In this document: one piece after another, positions 15,600 through 19,477 of the stretch
How the letters are laid out: each line of letters begins with the position of its first letter
How positions within the stretch are numbered: the stretch's first letter is position 1
Assembly: GCA_002436505.1 (NCBI GenBank)
Contig: DJML01000030.1
Coordinates: 658-20,134 of the forward strand
From: Bacteroidetes bacterium UBA6491
GTDB lineage: Bacteria > Bacteroidota > Bacteroidia > NS11-12g > UBA9320
DNA length: 19,477 nucleotides
Reading direction: 5' to 3'
Translations under genes and position numbers: made by a program
Notes under the pieces: generated by a model
What the model was told of the DNA's origin: nothing
The model's database searches: none
The model's input: the letters and a program-made list of their open reading frames with translations, nothing else

Positions 15600-15720
15600 T
15601 TGTTATATCAAGCAAAAATTAGCGGGTAATAAGAACTACATACAGAATGTCTTGTATAAATCAGTTGTAATTATAGAGATAGCGGGTTAAAAACAGGGAG
15701 GTTTCGAATAAAGATCGCTT

Positions 15721-16281
15721 TTACTCAGCATCCTCAAGGGATATTGCTTCAGGATAAACGAAGCGGTCGTGTATATCGATGTAAGCAAGAACTTTTGGGC
15801 TTAGTTCTTTTAGTAATTCAGTGAATGACTGGAAGGAGTCACATGATTTGATCTCCAACTCCCATAACTTAAGATTTAGGATCGACCGGATCTTGTCACT
15901 TGAGCGTTGAAGTACCTGAATCACTCCATAAATAGATCCGTCAAAAAGTGCATGTTTCTCCTGCTTATCCCTCAAAACATCAAAGTATGGATAGAGTAAC
16001 CTTTCATGAAGGTCAACCATCATCTCGAACTCTTTGAACACATTACATACATCCCCCATTTTTGGGGTATTAATCTTATAAATTCTCTGGTACTCCTGAC
16101 AAATTGCAACGATTCGCTCATACATCGGTTTAAATCCACTGAACTTCTCAAATTCATGAATAATTGAGTCATAGGTGGGTTCTTCAACCTTTACTTCAGG
16201 AAAAGACACGACATCCTCTTGCAGGCGAGCAATCATCGGCCGGGTTACTTTGCATTCCATACATTCATGATTTTCACTCAT
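15721..16281 (-). CDS. Putative hemerythrin-like four-helix protein
   Basis: A 186-residue, mostly helical protein with no signal peptide. Two segments resemble hemerythrin/HHE metal-binding helices: DLHERLLYPYF (His92) and DIHDRFVYPEAI (His171), both with the H-x4-Y-P pattern. Other His residues at 42 (IIHEFEKF) and 110 (KHALF) fall where the first and third helices would supply ligands, giving an A-B-C-D spacing of about 50, 18 and 61. The N-terminus adds a CMEC motif (Cys7, Cys10) that could bind metal or be redox active. Hemerythrin-like proteins carry non-heme iron and act in oxygen sensing, nitric-oxide defence or iron-cluster repair. The fold call is by pattern only; a non-metal helical bundle is the alternative. 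A Crp/Fnr-like site lies upstream and a strong terminator downstream, so it is probably a single-gene unit. Confidence 0.5.
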   Translation of the reverse strand: MSENHECMECKVTRPMIARLQEDVVSFPEVKVEEPTYDSIIHEFEKFSGFKPMYERIVAICQEYQRIYKINTPKMGDVCNVFKEFEMMVDLHERLLYPYFDVLRDKQEKHALFDGSIYGVIQVLQRSSDKIRSILNLKLWELEIKSCDSFQSFTELLKELSPKVLAYIDIHDRFVYPEAISLEDAE

Positions 16282-16320
16282 GGATCAATACACCAAATGC
16301 AAATCAATGTTTAAAAGGCC

Positions 16321-16366
16321 CAAAAATCTATGTCATGGGTCAACCAATCAACTGATAATTATCACA
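16321..16366 (-). promoter_or_regulatory. Candidate Crp/Fnr-type site plus -7 element for the hemerythrin-like gene
   Basis: The plus-strand sequence at 16351-16366 reads ACTGA-TAATTA-TCACA, matching 8 of 10 positions of TGTGA-N6-TCACA. Its inner 12 bases (16353-16364, TGATAATTATCA) form a perfect palindrome. On the minus strand, GATTTTTG (16328-16321) matches TAnnTTTG at all but one fixed position. The site centre is 37.5 bases upstream of that element's last base, the geometry expected for an activator bound next to polymerase. A second -7-like TTGATTTG at 16307-16300 is an alternative. Confidence 0.35.
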
Positions 16367-16382
16367 TTTGAAAATTGAGAAA

Positions 16383-16805
16383 TTAGGCAATAGGGTTCAG
16401 AAGAACCTCATATTCATAGTCCTCTGCCCGCTTTTCATGCAAGAATTTATTAACAGCATCCTCCTCAGAGTGTCCATGAAAATACGAGGTATGAAAACCC
16501 GTTTCGCCTTTTCTCCTCCACTTGATGGTATAAGAAAAATGGATGTTTTCCCTGGTGATCTTTTCAATATGATCTTTCATTGCCTCAAGACAATGAATTG
16601 AGCTTTTGCCTTTAACAGTGTGCAAAAGCATGTATTCATCATGCCTTGGGTTGAATGTCAAAAGGTTGAGCTTTACCGTTTCATCGTCCGACATCATGTT
16701 AATGTGATAATCGAAATGGCAGGACACCTCATTGTCCTGACGCAACATTTCCTGGATCTCATGCTGCAGCTTAAGCTGACGAAGTTTTTTATCGGTGTTT
16801 GTCAT
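16383..16805 (-). CDS. His-rich hypothetical protein, family not recognised
   Basis: A 140-residue cytoplasmic protein; I start at the ATG at 16805 (MTNTDKKLRQLKLQHEIQEM). The longer frame would cross the divergent promoter region. I do not recognise the family. The N-terminal 25 residues look helical. The middle has alternating strands (VKLNLLTFN, EYMLLHTVKG) and a helix (LEAMKDHIEKI). The C-terminal part has a strand with WRRKG, then TSYFHGHSEEDAVNKFLHEK and a final strand EYEVLLNPIA, suggesting a compact alpha/beta fold. It carries 12 His in 140 residues, including an HGH triplet, which may mean metal binding but could be incidental. It lies 101 bases upstream of the hemerythrin-like gene on the same strand and is divergent from tadA with 43 bases between start codons. 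Confidence 0.7.
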   Translation of the reverse strand: MTNTDKKLRQLKLQHEIQEMLRQDNEVSCHFDYHINMMSDDETVKLNLLTFNPRHDEYMLLHTVKGKSSIHCLEAMKDHIEKITRENIHFSYTIKWRRKGETGFHTSYFHGHSEEDAVNKFLHEKRAEDYEYEVLLNPIA

Positions 16806-16818
16806 TAATTCATGCTCA

Positions 16819-16839
16819 CACAAATATCGTATTCTTGTG
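16819..16839. promoter_or_regulatory. Overlapping divergent -7 elements in an inverted repeat between the His-rich gene and tadA
   Basis: CACAA at 16819-16823 faces TTGTG at 16835-16839, with two further pairing bases on each side nearer the centre. On the plus strand TATTCTTG (16830-16837) and on the minus strand GATATTTG (16828-16821) each match TAnnTTTG at all but one fixed position. They would serve tadA (ATG at 16849) and the His-rich gene (ATG at 16805) and lie back to back, so polymerase could probably occupy only one at a time. Confidence 0.3.
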
Positions 16840-16848
16840 GAGTTATAC

Positions 16849-17286
16849 ATGGAACTCGATCATTTGTTTTTTATGAGAAAGGCGCTTCAGGAGGCGCAAA
16901 AAGCAGCCGAAGAAGACGAAGTGCCCATTGGAGCTGTTGTCGCACTTGGCAACGAAATAATTGGCAAGGGATACAATCAGACAAGGCGTTTGAATGACAA
17001 TACAGCACACGCCGAAATGATAGCTATTACCGCAGCTTCCAATAAAATGGGCTCGGGGATCCTTGAAGATTGCCGGTTATATGTTACGATCGAGCCATGC
17101 GTTATGTGTGCCGGTGCGATCAAATGGGTAAGGCCGTCGCACATTATCATTGGAGCAGCGGAGCCCAAATTTGGTTTCACACAGTATCGTCCGGCCATTC
17201 TTCATCCGTCTACCGTCATAGAGACCGGTGTTCTCGAAAAAGAATGCGCCGACCTGATGAAAACCTTTTTCCAGAATAAAAGATAG
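16849..17286 (+). CDS. tadA: tRNA-specific adenosine deaminase
   Basis: A 145-residue zinc deaminase that converts the wobble adenosine (A34) of tRNA-Arg(ACG) to inosine, an essential decoding step in most bacteria. The active site is complete: NTAHAE gives His54 (zinc ligand) and Glu56 (proton shuttle), and PCVMC gives Cys84 and Cys87 (zinc ligands). VPIGAVV near residues 25-31, the GYNQ segment and the C-terminal LMKTFFQNKR helix match bacterial TadA. I start at the ATG at 16849 (MELDHLFFMRKAL), since the eighteen extra upstream residues lie in the divergent promoter region. The stop is separated by two bases from the convergent stop of the persulfide dioxygenase gene, with no room for a terminator between them. 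Confidence 0.95.
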   Translation: MELDHLFFMRKALQEAQKAAEEDEVPIGAVVALGNEIIGKGYNQTRRLNDNTAHAEMIAITAASNKMGSGILEDCRLYVTIEPCVMCAGAIKWVRPSHIIIGAAEPKFGFTQYRPAILHPSTVIETGVLEKECADLMKTFFQNKR

Positions 17287-17288
17287 GT

Positions 17289-18698
17289 TTACTCTACCGT
17301 GGTAGGACAAACATAGTCGGTAACCTCAGTATCGGTCTTCTTAATGGCACCAAAGCCTCCCTCAACGTTAATTAGCCTATCAAAACCCCTGGCCTTCAAT
17401 ATTGAGATCGCAATTACTGACCGATAACCTCCGGCACAATGCACGTAATATGTCTGGTTCTTATCCCAATCGTTCATCATGGTATTTATGTAATCCAAAG
17501 GCAAGTTCACTGCATCCACCATGTGCTCTGACGTGTATTCTCCTGGCGTACGAACATCTGCTATGACAGCATCGCTGTTTTTAAAGGCAGAGACAAAGGT
17601 TGCCGCCTTTATAGATTCGATCCTTTCCGTTTCCTTGCCGGCTTTTTTCCATGCACTGATGCCACCTTCAAGATACCCTAAAGTATTATCATAACCGACT
17701 CGGGATAATCTTTTAATAACCTCTTCTGTCCTGCCTTCAGGAGCAATAATCAAAAGCGGTTGCTTTATATCTGTAATGAGGGCCCCAACCCATGGAGCGA
17801 AACCTCCATCGATCCCTATAAAGATCGAATTCGGAATATGGTCCGTTATGAATTCGCTCTCATTTCTTGTGTCAAGAACCAAAGCCCCTTCATGATTTGC
17901 GATATACTCAAACGTCTCTACATCTAATGGAACATTGCCTGTCTCTAGGACTTTCTCATAGCTTTCGTATCCCATTTTATTCATCATCGCATTTTTAGGG
18001 AAATATTGAGGTGGAGGAGCCAGTCCTGTTGTTACCTCTTTAATAAACTCCTCTTTAGTCATATCTCCGCGAAGTGCGTAATTGAACTGCTTTTGGTTGC
18101 CAAGTGTTGCAAATGTTTCTTTGCTAAGGTTCTTCCCGCATGCTGATCCGGCGCCGTGACCGGGATAAACAATGAGGTCATCGCTCAATGGCATGATCTT
18201 GTTTCGAAGAGATTCAAACAGGTGGCCTGCAAGATCCTCCAAGGTCAGATCAGATTTAATAGCGAGATCCGGCCTGCCGACGTCACCAATGAAAAGAGTG
18301 TCGCCGGTAAATATGCAGCAATCCTGTCCATTCTCATCGCGCAGCAGATAGGTAGTAGACTCCATTGTATGTCCTGGCGTATGAAGGACAACAATTTCAA
18401 CATCCCCAACCTTCAGTGCTTCTCCGTCTTTTGCAACATGTACTTCATAATTGGGTTGTGCCATCGGTCCGTAAACGATGGTGGCACCCGTTTTCTTTGC
18501 GAGATCGAGGTGGCCAGAAACAAAATCTGCATGAAAGTGTGTCTCAAGCACATACTTTATTTTGGCGTTGTCCTTTTCGGCCCGATCAATGTATGGTTGT
18601 GTCTCCCTAAGCGGATCAATAATAACCGCTTCGCCTTTTGACTCAATGTAGTAAGCCGCCTCTGCAAGGCATCCTGTATATAACTGTTCTATTTTCAT
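17289..18698 (-). CDS. Persulfide dioxygenase-rhodanese fusion (CstB-like)
   Basis: A 469-residue protein from the ATG at 18698 (MKIEQLYTGCL). Residues 1-235 are an ETHE1-type metallo-beta-lactamase domain with ETHFHADFVSGH (His54, His56, Asp58), HTPGH (His110), FTGDTLFIGDVGRPDL (Asp133) and YPGHGAGSACGKN (His181). This mono-iron site oxidises persulfides such as glutathione or other thiol persulfide to sulfite with O2. Residues about 255-355 are a rhodanese-like domain whose active-site Cys is replaced by Ala319 (IIAPEGRT), so it is inactive. Residues about 365-455 are a rhodanese domain with an intact CAGGYR loop (Cys421), able to transfer sulfane sulfur. This MBL/pseudo-rhodanese/rhodanese order matches staphylococcal CstB, which detoxifies sulfide-derived persulfides. 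No signal peptide is present, so it is cytosolic. A Crp/Fnr-like site lies just upstream. Confidence 0.92.
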   Translation of the reverse strand: MKIEQLYTGCLAEAAYYIESKGEAVIIDPLRETQPYIDRAEKDNAKIKYVLETHFHADFVSGHLDLAKKTGATIVYGPMAQPNYEVHVAKDGEALKVGDVEIVVLHTPGHTMESTTYLLRDENGQDCCIFTGDTLFIGDVGRPDLAIKSDLTLEDLAGHLFESLRNKIMPLSDDLIVYPGHGAGSACGKNLSKETFATLGNQKQFNYALRGDMTKEEFIKEVTTGLAPPPQYFPKNAMMNKMGYESYEKVLETGNVPLDVETFEYIANHEGALVLDTRNESEFITDHIPNSIFIGIDGGFAPWVGALITDIKQPLLIIAPEGRTEEVIKRLSRVGYDNTLGYLEGGISAWKKAGKETERIESIKAATFVSAFKNSDAVIADVRTPGEYTSEHMVDAVNLPLDYINTMMNDWDKNQTYYVHCAGGYRSVIAISILKARGFDRLINVEGGFGAIKKTDTEVTDYVCPTTVE

Positions 18699-18716
18699 TT
18701 TATTCAAAACTTTACG

Positions 18717-18761
18717 CAAAGTTACAGGAAATGATACTCCGTGAATGTGACAAATCTCACC
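18717..18761 (-). promoter_or_regulatory. Promoter with candidate Crp/Fnr-type activator site for the CstB-like gene
   Basis: On the minus strand, TAACTTTG (18724-18717) is an exact TAnnTTTG -7 match that would place the transcript start near 18711, about 13 bases before the ATG. No TTG is found at 17-23 bases. Instead TGTGA-CAAATC-TCACC lies at 18746-18761, matching 9 of 10 positions of the Crp-type consensus TGTGA-N6-TCACA. Its centre is about 42 bases upstream of the inferred start, the usual position for an activator that replaces a weak upstream element. Confidence 0.5.
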
Positions 18762-18927
18762 AAATTAAACCCTCTTTTTTTCTTTCCCGCAACACCAGAT
18801 TTGAGAGGCGCTGTCAATTTGGGAATACATTCTCTACGTTTTGGAAATTTTTATTGGTAATGTGGATAAATGCCCTTATTATTACAGTGATTTTTAACAC
18901 TATAGGTACTTTTCAACAAAAAATGAT

Positions 18928-19362
18928 ATGCCCGAATTAGAAAAAAATCATCCGGAATTTTCATACAATCAAGGACTTCTGCAGTTTGAAGAAAGCCCCT
19001 ACAACGGCTTTGTAACGGATCATTATGATGGGGGTGCCAAAAAGAGTATCACCCAGTTCCGGGAAGGCAAAGCACATGGTGTTTTCAAGTCGTGGTACGA
19101 GAACGGCAAGTTAAAAAGTGCGACTTTGTTTAAAGCCGGACGTCAACACGGGCAGTTCAAAGAATGGTGGCCAAACGGCCAGGTTAAAATGTCTGCAAAT
19201 TATTTTGAAGGGTTGTTGCATGGCTTATCAGAGGAATATTATGAAAACGGCCACAAAAAAAGGATCAGGCAGTTCATCATGGGTAAAGAATGGGGCAAAC
19301 AGCAACATTTCGATGAACGAGGCATGGTGCTGACAGAGAACAGCATCAACAACTTTAATTAA
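18928..19362 (+). CDS. MORN_2-repeat (YwqK-like) protein
   Basis: A 144-residue protein of about five tandem MORN_2-type repeats. They begin near residues 26, 50, 74, 98 and 121 and follow the pattern HGxFKxWYxNGKLKxxxxFKxGx (for example HGVFKSWYENGKLK and HGQFKEWWPNGQVK). Such repeats form stacked beta-hairpins. In databases these proteins are often labelled YwqK-family toxin-antitoxin proteins, but that name comes from a few contexts and no toxin gene is seen beside it here. I find no signal peptide or lipobox, so it is probably cytosolic. The start at 18928 is preceded by an out-of-frame ATG at 18923. Its promoter is not clear; TACTTTTC at 18907-18914 is a one-mismatch -7 candidate. No recognisable gene follows in the last 115 bases. 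Confidence 0.8.
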   Translation: MPELEKNHPEFSYNQGLLQFEESPYNGFVTDHYDGGAKKSITQFREGKAHGVFKSWYENGKLKSATLFKAGRQHGQFKEWWPNGQVKMSANYFEGLLHGLSEEYYENGHKKRIRQFIMGKEWGKQQHFDERGMVLTENSINNFN

Positions 19363-19477
19363 CTTTTCTTTTCTTTCAGATCTACATCTGTCCGGTCACT
19401 TTTACAACTAACCCGTTTTGCTATACAGCAAAAACACCGCAATGAGAATACGTGGCCTTACGACATGAATTCAACCT

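Larger units (their letters stand above)
15315..15720. other. 406-base intergenic region without a protein gene
   Basis: I find no convincing coding frame on either strand here. It contains the likely promoter of the giant gene at its left end, a small hairpin CGTTG-gtg-CAACG at 15443-15455, a second imperfect dyad around 15513-15533 (CCATGT facing ACATGtGG), and a strong intrinsic terminator at 15572-15599. The remaining sequence is AT-rich with no repeats that I recognise. An unannotated small RNA is possible but not shown. Confidence 0.5.

Noticed and set aside
18638..18940. A 100-residue plus-strand frame spanning the divergent intergenic region
   Set aside because: It starts antisense to the CstB-like gene, covers its promoter and runs into the MORN_2 gene in another frame; composition looks non-coding.
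19416..19433. Hairpin TTTTGCT-atac-AGCAAAA after the MORN_2 gene
   Set aside because: The stem is A/T-rich, no U tract follows it, and the next gene is outside the window, so a terminator call is not supported.

Overview
The window looks like chromosomal DNA of a gliding or environmental Bacteroidota, probably a Cytophagales-type organism. Three things support this. There are two type IX secretion (T9SS) substrates, one with a type A and one with a type B C-terminal signal. There is a periplasmic-TPR sensor kinase paired with a LytTR regulator. Several upstream regions carry the Bacteroidota -7 element TAnnTTTG, and clear Shine-Dalgarno sequences are mostly absent. I see no rRNA, tRNA, insertion sequence, phage module or CRISPR array. 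The nearest relative is not identifiable from sequence reading alone.

Layout. (1) 2-838, plus: 3' part of a membrane GT39-like glycosyltransferase, cut by the window edge. (2) 1020-2230, minus: a two-gene lipoprotein operon, a polyglycine-rich lipoprotein followed by an NTF2/SnoaL-like lipoprotein. (3) 2388-3758, plus: a TfoX N-terminal-domain protein and a DUF2461 protein one base apart, then a degenerate GIY-YIG protein ending in a hairpin. (4) 3862-15314, minus: in transcription order, a 2418-residue T9SS type B surface protein, a TPR/HisKA_2 sensor kinase, a LytTR response regulator and a T9SS type A protein made of three similar repeats. (5) 15315-15720: a 406-base gap with a strong intrinsic terminator. 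(6) 15721-18698: a hemerythrin-like protein and a His-rich orphan (both minus), tadA (plus), and a three-domain persulfide dioxygenase/rhodanese of CstB type (minus). (7) 18928-19362, plus: a MORN_2-repeat protein.

How the parts may work together. Region 4 joins two secreted proteins with the two-component pair between them; the kinase and regulator genes overlap by one base. A 26-base near-perfect dyad sits between the giant gene and the kinase. In region 6, the hemerythrin-like gene and the CstB-like gene each have a TGTGA-N6-TCACA-like site at almost the same distance (36.5 and 37.5 bases) from a -7-like element. That suggests shared Crp/Fnr-family activation of a sulfur/redox stress set, and it is the regulatory signal I consider most worth testing. 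No wholly new enzymatic system is evident. The least described items are the His-rich orphan, the giant Cys-rich protein, the polyglycine lipoprotein and the active-site-less GIY-YIG protein.
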